NCBI GenBank assembly: GCA_964421005.1
Contig: CAYQUV010000014.1
Coordinates: 1-19,816, forward strand
DNA: 19,816 bases
From: CAYQUV01 sp964421005
GTDB taxonomy: Bacteria > Patescibacteriota > Minisyncoccia > Minisyncoccales > CG1-02-41-26
Direction of reading: 5' to 3'
The notes under the pieces were generated by a model. It worked only from the letters and a program-made list of their open reading frames with translations, searched no databases and was not told the origin of the DNA. Both the position numbers and the translations under genes were made by a program. Numbering within the stretch: position 1 is the first letter of the stretch; every line of letters begins with the position of its first letter. Of this stretch, positions 14,507-19,816 are shown piece after piece.

Positions 14507-15379
14507 ATGGGTAATCAAACGGAAAACAAAAAAGAAATGAGTGTTTTAGCCCATCCCTGGCGAACTTTTGTTTTTGAGATTTTTTTATTTTCTTTGAGTT
14601 TAGCCTTGGGAATTCTGGCTTCAATAAGACTGAATGAGATTTTTAAAAGTTTAGAAATTACTCCTTCCCGGATAACAATCTGGCAGTTTATAATTTATTT
14701 TATTTTGGTTACTCTCCTGCTTGTTCTGGTAGTTTATTTTTTAAAATTCAGAAAAGGTAAAAAGATATTTTTTAAAGGTATGTTTCTTTTTACCGTCGCT
14801 TTCGGCAACCTTCTCTTTTTTGGATTATGGTTGCCGGGCATTCTCAGTTTTGGTCTGGTAATTTTACTGATTATTCTTTTACTAAAAATAAATTCTTTAG
14901 TAATCCATAATTTGGTCTTAATTTTTGCTATTGCCGGAGTTGGATCCAGCTTAGGATTGAGACTGAAACCGGAAATGGTTATTTTACTGCTTTTGATTTT
15001 TTCGGTTTATGATTATATTGCCGTTTACAAAACAAAGCATATGGTAAAAATAGCAAAGGAGATGGTAACTCAAAAAGCAATTCTGGGCATTGTTATCCCC
15101 CAAGAAATTTCCGAGCTTCAAACCCGGATAAAAAAAGTAAAACCGGGAGGCAGATTTTTGGTTTTGGGAGCGGGGGATATAATTTTTCCTCTGATTCTTT
15201 CTTCTTCCTTGGTTCCTCAAAGTATTTCAAATTCTTTAATCGTTGCTTTATTTTCTTTAATTGGGCTTTTTTTCGGTTTTTTGATTTTCATTTCCAAAAA
15301 AATCCGCCAACCCATGCCTGCTCTTCCGCCGATTGCTTTATTTTCTATAATTGGCTATCTTATAACAAAGATTATTTGA
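14507..15379 (+). CDS. Presenilin-type intramembrane aspartyl protease
   Basis: This 290-residue polytopic membrane protein has the three diagnostic elements of the presenilin / signal peptide peptidase (A22) family. These are YD with D169 in a transmembrane segment (SVYDYIAVYKT), GxGD with D224 (LGAGDIIFP), and PAL at 271-273 (MPALPP). About nine hydrophobic segments are visible, the catalytic ones near 158-175 and 217-235. The soluble loop between them (about 176-215) is Lys-rich, as in archaeal PSH proteins. The enzyme would cut membrane-spanning substrates inside the bilayer. A later Met (M11) is an alternative start, and neither start has an SD. The gene stands between metK and a separate promoter, so its substrate cannot be inferred from neighbours. 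Confidence 0.86.
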   Translation: MGNQTENKKEMSVLAHPWRTFVFEIFLFSLSLALGILASIRLNEIFKSLEITPSRITIWQFIIYFILVTLLLVLVVYFLKFRKGKKIFFKGMFLFTVAFGNLLFFGLWLPGILSFGLVILLIILLLKINSLVIHNLVLIFAIAGVGSSLGLRLKPEMVILLLLIFSVYDYIAVYKTKHMVKIAKEMVTQKAILGIVIPQEISELQTRIKKVKPGGRFLVLGAGDIIFPLILSSSLVPQSISNSLIVALFSLIGLFFGFLIFISKKIRQPMPALPPIALFSIIGYLITKII

Positions 15380-15387
15380 TTTATTGA

Positions 15388-15416
15388 TTGACAAAAAATT
15401 TAGACAGTAGTAAACT
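15388..15416 (+). promoter_or_regulatory. Promoter for the alpha/beta hydrolase gene
   Basis: TTGACA (15388-15393), 17-base spacer, TAAACT (15411-15416). Two more TTGACA hexamers sit downstream at 15428-15433 and 15436-15441 as part of a tandem ACATTGAC repeat, but neither has a good -10. The hydrolase leader would be about 50 bases. Confidence 0.65.
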
Positions 15417-15473
15417 ACATTCATACATTGACACATTGACAAACTATTTTACGCTCAATTTCAAGGAGGAAAA

Positions 15474-16268
15474 ATGGCTAAAAGAAAGATAAAGGAAGAA
15501 TTAGTTAGGTTTCAAAACCAGAAAAAAGAGGAATTATGGGGAGTTTTAACATTTCCTCAAAAGACGAGAGTTCAGGAAATTAAAGGAAAATCGCCCGGCT
15601 TAATAATTTGTCACGGATTCAACCAGACCAAGTCTCAAAGAAAATTTGTCGTTTTGGCAAGAAAATTAGCCCGGGAAGGGATTGTGACTTTCCGTTTTGA
15701 TTTCTCTGGCCACGGGGATTCAGAAGGAAAGATTGAAAATCTTAGCATCGCAGGAGAGGTAAAAGAATTAGAAACTGCTTATAAAATTCTAGTCAGTAAG
15801 GGAAAAGTTAATAAAGAGAAAGTTTCTGTTCTGGGGCATAGCCTAGGAGCGCTGATAGCGGTTTTGTTCCAAAGAGAGTATAAAAAAGCAAATACCCTTA
15901 TATTGCTTTCACCGGCTCTTCATCAAAAAGAGCTTATGGGTCGGTGGTATTCTTCAGAGGAGCTCAGTTTATGGAAAAAACAGGGTTATCTTGATACACC
16001 AAAAGGAAGAATAGGAATTCGTTATTTAAAGGAGGCTGAGGGAAAAGATTGGCAGAAAGTCATTTCTCAGATTGAGGTTCCAACCTTTTTTATTCACGGT
16101 AGAGAAGATGACGATGTTCCCTTGAAATACACCGAAGAATTAGCCGAGAAAATCAAGGGAGAAAAGAAATTGGAAATAGTCGAAGGAACCGACCATCATT
16201 TTGAAAGCAAGAGGGCCAAAGATGAGCTGATTGTTCTTTCTTTGGATTGGCTAAATCGGCACGTTTAA
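15474..16268 (+). CDS. Alpha/beta hydrolase (serine hydrolase)
   Basis: A 264-residue cytosolic alpha/beta-fold hydrolase. The oxyanion-region motif is ICHGFNQTK (H47-G48), the nucleophile is S123 in GHSLG, the acid is probably in the IHGREDDDVP strand-loop, and the catalytic His is H241 or H242 in EGTDHHF. The RFDFSGHGDSEG segment is typical of the family of small esterases and acylglycerol lipase-like enzymes. The substrate is unknown, and no signal peptide is present. It has the strongest SD in the window (AAGGAGG, 4 bases before the ATG) and a recognisable promoter, so it should be well expressed as a single gene. A bidirectional terminator follows. Confidence 0.9.
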   Translation: MAKRKIKEELVRFQNQKKEELWGVLTFPQKTRVQEIKGKSPGLIICHGFNQTKSQRKFVVLARKLAREGIVTFRFDFSGHGDSEGKIENLSIAGEVKELETAYKILVSKGKVNKEKVSVLGHSLGALIAVLFQREYKKANTLILLSPALHQKELMGRWYSSEELSLWKKQGYLDTPKGRIGIRYLKEAEGKDWQKVISQIEVPTFFIHGREDDDVPLKYTEELAEKIKGEKKLEIVEGTDHHFESKRAKDELIVLSLDWLNRHV

Positions 16269-16292
16269 AATATATTTACTGAAAAATAGCGA

Positions 16293-16327
16293 AAAAATAC
16301 TTTGAGATTCAAACTCAGAGTATTTTT
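16293..16327. terminator. Bidirectional terminator between the hydrolase and elp3 genes
   Basis: AAAAATACTTTGAG pairs with CTCAGAGTATTTTT (14 bp, one G-U) around ATTCAAA. A and T runs on the two sides let it serve the converging genes. It ends 3 bases before the elp3 stop. Confidence 0.85.
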
Positions 16328-16329
16328 AT

Positions 16330-17955
16330 TTACAATCTTTTAACCATATATGTATCGCTTAAGCAGTAGCCTAATTTTGAATAATATCCTCTTACCCCAA
16401 TTCCTGAAATTACGGTTATTTTCCTTAAACCGAATTCTTTTTTGGCAATTTTTTCAGCTTCTCTAATCAACTTTTTTCCTAGTCCTTGATGTTGAGCAGA
16501 AAGAGTTTTTTCTCCAAGAGGAAGCATTTGGCCATAAGTATGGACTTCTCTGATTATGGCCGCCTTTTTTAAAACAGGCATGATTTCTGTTATTTTTGAT
16601 TCTTTTGTTATTTTATCTAAGAAAAGAGGAATGCGGAGGCGCAGTAAAGCATAAAGCTTATTCCTTTCTTTATCTTCAAAACTTAAAAATATTTCTTTTC
16701 CTTTTGAAGCGTTGTAATCCTGGCGAAAAAGCTTCAATTTTTCTTTCGGGTTATAATCTTCTTTGACCTCTCTACATCTTATACACTTACATTTTAACCC
16801 TTTCTCTTTCATTTCTTTTTGGACTATTTCCCTGAGATTTGAAATTTTAGCTCCTCCGGCAATAATATCTTTTGAAGGAATGTCTCTGACAATTCTTTGA
16901 ATTCTCAACCAGTAAGGAATTCTTTTTTTGATTTCTATCAAAAGTTTAATCAATTCTTTTTCGGAATAGGGCTTATATTTTCCTTTTGAATACCATTTGT
17001 ACAAAGGGGTCTGAGAAACTAAAGCCAGAGGATAAATTTTTAAAAGGTCCGGTTTGAAATCAGGATTTTCAAAGATTTCCTCAAACATTTTTAAATCTTT
17101 TTTCGGTGAAGAACCCGGCAAATTTGGCATCATCTGATAGCAAATTTTGAAGCCGGCGTCTTTTAAAAGACGAGTTGCTTCGATTGTTGCTCTGATATTA
17201 TGGCCCCTTCGAACTTTTTTCAAGACATCATCATAAATACTCTGAACCCCCAGTTCAACTCTGGTTATGCCCAATTCTCTCATTTTTTTTATTTCTTCAA
17301 TATTTATATAATCGGGTCTGGTTTCAACGGCGATACCAACGAGCCGACACTTTGCCTTCTCATTTAAAGCCTGCAATTTTTGTAAACTTAACCTTTTAAG
17401 AGTACCAGGTTTTTTCCCCGAGTATTCGTTACAGGCACGAAAGCATTCTTTAATAAACCAGGTTCGATAATTTTTTGGATAAAAACTCCAGGTTCCTCCG
17501 ATTATTCTCAACTCTATTTTATCAAGAGGATGACCTGTTTTTGCCAGACTTTTTAATCTGGTTTGGACCTGCCGGTAAGGATTGAATTTATTAAGAATGG
17601 CTCTTTGGACAGCAGGTTCCTCTTTCAGGTAACTTTTAGGAATTCCTTGCTCAGCGGGGCAATAAATACATTTGCCGGGGCAGGGATACGGTTTTGTCAA
17701 AACAGAGACATTAATTATTCCGGAAAGTGAACGGATAGGTCTGGTCCGAAGCAATTTCAAAATTTCCGGAGAGGCTTTAACTCTTTTATTCCCAACCATT
17801 TTGTGATAAGTTTTAAGTAGTTCTATATTGGTTGGACAACTGATTTTATATTTTTTTGCCATTTTTCTTTTGAAAGAATCCAAATCTCTCCGGGTTTTAA
17901 TCCCGGCATGGGTTAATTCTTTTATAATTGTTTCCTCAGTTTTCTTTTTTGTCAT
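16330..17955 (-). CDS. Elp3-family tRNA uridine(34) carboxymethyl-forming enzyme
   Basis: The 541-residue protein joins a radical SAM domain and a C-terminal GNAT acetyltransferase domain in the Elp3 order. Cluster cysteines are C92, C96 and C99 (CPGKCIYC), preceded by TKPYPCPG as in archaeal Elp3. The radical SAM body contains IIGGTWSFYP and ETRPDYI. The GNAT end has LGEKTLSAQHQGLGKKLI for acetyl-CoA binding and GVRGYYSKLGY at the tail. Elp3 uses SAM chemistry and acetyl-CoA to place a carboxymethyl group on C5 of wobble U34. Archaea and some bacteria have Elp3 without the other Elongator subunits, which fits here. Its ATG directly abuts the start of a Trm9-like methyltransferase on the other strand. 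Confidence 0.9.
   Translation of the reverse strand: MTKKKTEETIIKELTHAGIKTRRDLDSFKRKMAKKYKISCPTNIELLKTYHKMVGNKRVKASPEILKLLRTRPIRSLSGIINVSVLTKPYPCPGKCIYCPAEQGIPKSYLKEEPAVQRAILNKFNPYRQVQTRLKSLAKTGHPLDKIELRIIGGTWSFYPKNYRTWFIKECFRACNEYSGKKPGTLKRLSLQKLQALNEKAKCRLVGIAVETRPDYINIEEIKKMRELGITRVELGVQSIYDDVLKKVRRGHNIRATIEATRLLKDAGFKICYQMMPNLPGSSPKKDLKMFEEIFENPDFKPDLLKIYPLALVSQTPLYKWYSKGKYKPYSEKELIKLLIEIKKRIPYWLRIQRIVRDIPSKDIIAGGAKISNLREIVQKEMKEKGLKCKCIRCREVKEDYNPKEKLKLFRQDYNASKGKEIFLSFEDKERNKLYALLRLRIPLFLDKITKESKITEIMPVLKKAAIIREVHTYGQMLPLGEKTLSAQHQGLGKKLIREAEKIAKKEFGLRKITVISGIGVRGYYSKLGYCLSDTYMVKRL
17923..17928 (+). promoter_or_regulatory. Possible -10 box of the Trm9-like gene within elp3
   Basis: TATAAT lies 27 bases before the methyltransferase ATG, inside the first codons of elp3. 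No clear -35 is visible. It is the best candidate because there is no intergenic space. Confidence 0.35.
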
Positions 17956-18657
17956 ATGGATAGAGAATACGCTGAATATTTATTAGAAAAAACTAAAAAT
18001 GATTATAATAAAATTGCCATCCCTTTTACAAGAAGCAGGGAATTTATTCCGGATGACATAAAAAATTTGGGAGAATGGGCGGTTCCCGGCGAGAGAATCT
18101 TAGACCTGGGTTGCGGCAGTGGCAGATTTTATAAAGTTTTAAAAGATAAAAGTGTTGACTATTTCGGGATAGATTTTTCAGAAAAATTAATTGAAATTGC
18201 CAAGAGGAATTATCCGGGAGCGAGATTTCAGGTAGCCGATGTTTTAAATCTTCCTTTTCCAGATAATTATTTTGATAAAGTTTATAGTATTTCTGTTCTT
18301 CACCAGATTCCTTCCAAGAGATTTCGGACACGGTCCTTAAAAGAAATACACAGAGTTTTAAAACCCGGAGGAATTTTAATCTTAAGGGTATGGAATATCT
18401 TTAAAAGGCCAAATTTTTGGAAACTCTTCTTAAAATATACCATTTTAAAAGTGATTCTTAAATCAAAATTAGATTTTTTAGATGTCTTTATTCCTTGGAA
18501 AGATTCAGAAGGTAAGATAGTTTTAGAGCGATACTTTCATTGTTTTAATCAAAGTGAGTTAAAAAAAATAATTAAGAAAACTGGTTTTAAAGTTAAAAAA
18601 ATTTGGTCTGGTGGAGTTGGTAAAATAAGTAATATTTATCTGATAGCTGAAAAATAA
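17956..18657 (+). CDS. Class I SAM methyltransferase, Trm9/ALKBH8-like
   Basis: A 233-residue Rossmann methyltransferase. Motif I is ILDLGCGSGRF (48-58), motif II holds the acidic GIDFSEKLIE, then VADVLNLPFPDNYFDKVYSISVLHQIP and HRVLKPGGILIL. The C-terminal half has a PW motif (VFIPWK) and ERYFHCFNQSEL, which match the pattern VPW...RYYHVF..GEL of Trm9 and the methyltransferase domain of ALKBH8. Those enzymes methylate the carboxyl of cm5U34 in tRNA to mcm5U34, the step after Elp3, and elp3 is the immediate divergent neighbour. Family membership in methyltransferases is certain. The Trm9 role rests on these motifs and context. The N-terminus MDREYAEYLLEKTKNDYNKIA supports this start. Confidence 0.85.
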   Translation: MDREYAEYLLEKTKNDYNKIAIPFTRSREFIPDDIKNLGEWAVPGERILDLGCGSGRFYKVLKDKSVDYFGIDFSEKLIEIAKRNYPGARFQVADVLNLPFPDNYFDKVYSISVLHQIPSKRFRTRSLKEIHRVLKPGGILILRVWNIFKRPNFWKLFLKYTILKVILKSKLDFLDVFIPWKDSEGKIVLERYFHCFNQSELKKIIKKTGFKVKKIWSGGVGKISNIYLIAEK

Positions 18658-18676
18658 ATTAAAATTTGAAGATACA

Positions 18677-18748
18677 GCCCCCATAGCTTAAAGGATAGAG
18701 CGTGACCCTCCGGAGGTTAAGATCTCCGTTCGATTCGGAGTGGGGGCA
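18677..18748 (+). tRNA. tRNA-Arg (anticodon CCG)
   Basis: A full cloverleaf of 72 bases. The acceptor GCCCCCA/TGGGGGC is fully paired with discriminator A73. The D-arm is GCTT/GAGC. The anticodon stem TGACC/GGTTA (one G-U) has loop CTCCGGA with anticodon CCG at 34-36 and normal U33. The T-arm is CTCCG-TTCGATT-CGGAG. CCA is not encoded. It starts 19 bases after the methyltransferase stop and may share its transcript. Confidence 0.95.
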
Positions 18749-18789
18749 CTTAATAAAAAAAAGTTAACCAAATTTTTTGAACAAACCTC

Positions 18790-18837
18790 ATGTGCGGCAT
18801 TATCGGTTTTAGGCAGGGCAGTGAAAATAAAGATTAA
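18790..18837 (+). pseudogene. Remnant of a class-II glutamine amidotransferase gene start
   Basis: The 15-codon frame MCGIIGFRQGSENKD and a stop match the conserved N-terminus of Ntn glutamine amidotransferases such as GlmS or AsnB, where Cys2 is the nucleophile. Everything after about residue 9 is missing. It begins 41 bases after tRNA-Arg. With so few residues I cannot tell GlmS from AsnB. Confidence 0.5.
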
Positions 18838-18840
18838 AAA

Positions 18841-18942
18841 TTGATTTGTGCTTTCCGTTTTCACCGTCCGGAAGTCAACCGCTTCTATGAAAAATTAGGT
18901 TTTCAAAAATACGATTGCGAATTTAGAATAAATTTTAAATAA
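18841..18942 (+). pseudogene. Remnant of a GNAT acetyltransferase C-terminus
   Basis: An open frame without a good start encodes about 33 residues ending in TAA. HRPEVNRFYEKLGF is the typical last motif of GNAT N-acetyltransferases (FYEKLGF forms the beta-bulge helix near the acetyl-CoA), followed by a short closing strand. The upstream 100 or so residues are absent. It is in the same frame as the amidotransferase remnant, separated by one stop codon. Confidence 0.62.
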
Positions 18943-18943
18943 G

Positions 18944-18952
18944 TGGTATAAT
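18944..18952 (+). promoter_or_regulatory. Extended -10 promoter of the LOG-like gene
   Basis: TGGTATAAT is an extended -10 (TGN plus perfect TATAAT), which can work with a weak -35. It would start transcription near 18959, about 35 bases before the ATG. It begins 1 base after the GNAT remnant's stop. Confidence 0.6.
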
Positions 18953-18993
18953 TATAGAAATAGCGAAACTACCGAGAGCATAATTATTAAATT

Positions 18994-19551
18994 ATGAAAG
19001 ACAACCCAAATTTCAAAATTGCTGTTTCAGGAGCAGCCGATATCAGTCACTGTTGTCCCAAGATAAAAGAGATAGCCTTGGAGATTGGCAAGGAAATTGC
19101 TAAAAAAGATTGCGTTTTACTAACCGGGGCTACAACCGGCGTACCTTACTATGCGGCAGAAGGTTATAAAGAGGCGGGCGGAAAATCTAGTATTGGTTTT
19201 TCTCCGGCCAGCTCTAAAAGGGAACATACAAAAACTTATCACCTGCCAATCGACCAGTTTGATTTGATTGTTTACACCGGTTTTGATTATGTCGGCCGCA
19301 ACTTAATTTTGACCAAAGCGGCTGATGGGGTAATTATTGCCTGCGGCAGAACAGGAACCTTAAACGAATTCACCATAGCTTTTGAGACAAGAACGCCGAT
19401 TGGCGTTTTACAGGAAACCGGCGGAACGGCTGATTTAATAGATGATATTTTAAAAAGAGGTTACAGGCCTAAAAAGATGATTGTTTTTGACAGAGAACCT
19501 AAAAAACTGCTCCAGAAATTAATTAATTTGATAAAAAAGAAAAAGACTTGA
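18994..19551 (+). CDS. LOG-like SLOG-fold nucleotide-binding protein
   Basis: A 185-residue Rossmann-like protein of the LOG / TIGR00725-type group (often called lysine decarboxylase-like, wrongly). The N-terminus IAVSGAADISHCC opens the fold. LLTGATTGVPYYAAEG is the usual glycine-rich nucleotide-binding segment. The catalytic-type motif PGGxGTxxE appears as CGRTGTLNE (C117 to E125), keeping the Gly-Thr and Glu but with Arg119 in a Gly position. LOG enzymes release the base from nucleoside 5'-monophosphates, and related SLOG proteins sense nucleotides or process NAD metabolites. The altered motif leaves catalysis uncertain. It has its own extended -10 promoter and a strong terminator, so it is likely a single-gene unit. 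Confidence 0.82.
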   Translation: MKDNPNFKIAVSGAADISHCCPKIKEIALEIGKEIAKKDCVLLTGATTGVPYYAAEGYKEAGGKSSIGFSPASSKREHTKTYHLPIDQFDLIVYTGFDYVGRNLILTKAADGVIIACGRTGTLNEFTIAFETRTPIGVLQETGGTADLIDDILKRGYRPKKMIVFDREPKKLLQKLINLIKKKKT

Positions 19552-19572
19552 TAAACTTTCTAAAAATAATAT

Positions 19573-19601
19573 AAAAAACCCGCTCGACGAGCGGGTTTTT
19601 T
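19573..19601. terminator. Bidirectional terminator next to the tRNA-Val gene
   Basis: AAAAAACCCGCTC pairs with GAGCGGGTTTTTT around GAC. It ends the LOG-like gene on the plus strand. On the minus strand it starts immediately after the tRNA-Val discriminator base, with only one base between. Confidence 0.93.
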
Positions 19602-19602
19602 G

Positions 19603-19676
19603 TGGGCAATGCAGGACTTGAACCTGCGACCTCCGCCGTGTCGAGGCGACGCTCTAGCCAGCTGAGCTAATTGCCC
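19603..19676 (-). tRNA. tRNA-Val (anticodon GAC) with C33
   Basis: A 74-base cloverleaf: acceptor GGGCAAT/ATTGCCC, discriminator A73 and no encoded CCA. The D-arm is GCTC/GAGC. The anticodon stem TCGCC/GGCGG (one U-G pair) has loop TCGACAC. The anticodon is GAC at 34-36, with C at position 33 in place of the nearly universal U33. The T-arm GCAGG-TTCAAGT-CCTGC is perfect. Alternative foldings that restore U33 break the stem. It is the last tRNA of a minus-strand cluster. Confidence 0.88.
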
Positions 19677-19680
19677 ATTG

Positions 19681-19752
19681 TGCAATGCTAGGGCTTGAAC
19701 CTGCGACCTCTGTTATATCTAAGCAGCGCGCTAATCACTGTACCAAGTACCC
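19681..19752 (-). pseudogene. Degenerate tRNA-like sequence (tRNA pseudogene)
   Basis: It sits between two tRNAs on the same strand. The 5' part (GGGTACTTGGTACAGTGATT) looks like a tRNA start with a D-arm. The anticodon loop reads CTTAGATATAA, 4 bases longer than the CTTATAA of the neighbouring tRNA, with mismatches in the stem. The T-arm is GCAGG-TTCAAGC-CCTAGC with an extra A. The 3' acceptor half (GCATTGCA) does not pair with the 5' half but closely matches the end of tRNA-Val. A functional cloverleaf is unlikely without unusual processing. Confidence 0.6.
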
Positions 19753-19754
19753 AG

Positions 19755-19816
19755 TGCGCACGGCAGGATTTGAACCTGCGAACCTTGGCCTTATAAGGAC
19801 CCTGCTCTACCGCTGA
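19755..19816 (-). tRNA. Partial tRNA-Ile-like (anticodon UAU), 5' end outside window
   Basis: The 3' portion is clear: acceptor strand CGTGCGC with discriminator A73, T-arm GCAGG-TTCAAAT-CCTGC, and anticodon loop CTTATAA (U33 and A37 normal), giving anticodon TAT. The anticodon stem GGGTC/GGCCA has one G-A mismatch at its outer end. The D-arm enters at GGTAGAGC and the first bases of the gene lie beyond 19816. Confidence 0.7.

Noticed and set aside
18749..18775. Terminator after tRNA-Arg
   Set aside because: An A-run and a later T-run could pair, but the stem would be only A-T with a large loop and is not convincing.
1..19816. CRISPR arrays, insertion sequences or prophage genes
   Set aside because: No regularly spaced direct repeats of 25-40 bases, no transposase or integrase frames and no phage structural genes were found. 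Mobility signs are limited to the small palindromes, tandem repeats and the debris near tRNA-Arg.

Overview
The window reads as an AT-rich bacterial chromosome segment from a Candidate Phyla Radiation (Patescibacteria) organism, most likely a Parcubacteria-type lineage. The evidence is the mix of ordinary bacterial housekeeping genes (mutM, holA, rpsT, uvrB, ruvA, metK), a short N-terminally reduced MurE-like ligase, and several genes of archaeal or eukaryotic flavour (RtcB with archease, an archaeal-type Elp3, a Trm9-like methyltransferase, a DUF763 protein and a presenilin-like protease). TGA works as a stop codon (for example at the end of ruvA and metK), which argues against the UGA-recoding CPR groups (Absconditabacteria, Gracilibacteria). 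The lineage is an inference from gene content, since no rRNA is present. Most genes lack a Shine-Dalgarno sequence, but three have very good ones.

Layout. 1-2458 (+): a stand-alone receiver protein, Fpg glycosylase and the DNA polymerase III delta subunit, closed by a bidirectional terminator. 2563-2805 (-): an unannotated 41-residue acidic peptide gene with a near-consensus promoter, strong SD and the same terminator. 2880-5097 (-): uvrB overlapping rpsT. 5237-7086 (+): ruvA overlapping a Mur ligase that carries a perfect palindrome and a heptamer repeat inside its reading frame. 7159-8574 (+): an orphan radical SAM protein with its own terminator. 8639-11719 (+): archease, RtcB, a 58-residue basic peptide and a NIF3-like protein. 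11837-15379 (+): DUF763 protein, metK with a degenerate 18-bp tandem repeat across its stop, and a presenilin-type intramembrane protease. 15474-16268 (+): alpha/beta hydrolase behind a clear promoter.

16330-18748: Elp3 (-) and a Trm9-like methyltransferase (+) start back to back on a shared CATATG, and the methyltransferase is followed by tRNA-Arg(CCG). 18790-18942 holds two gene remnants (the first codons of a class-II glutamine amidotransferase and the tail of a GNAT acetyltransferase). 18994-19551 is a LOG-like nucleotide-binding protein. The window ends in a minus-strand tRNA cluster: a tRNA-Val(GAC) with C33, a degenerate tRNA-like pseudogene, and a tRNA-Ile(UAU)-like gene cut by the window edge.

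Themes. DNA repair and replication dominate the left third. RNA repair and tRNA wobble modification dominate the right two thirds. The most interesting proposal is the Elp3 plus Trm9-like pair: Elp3 makes the carboxymethyl group on U34 and Trm9 methylates that carboxyl, so this bacterium may make eukaryote-like mcm5U34 in its tRNAs. Archease and RtcB add an RNA ligation module, and the presenilin-like protease is a second unusual system for a bacterium.
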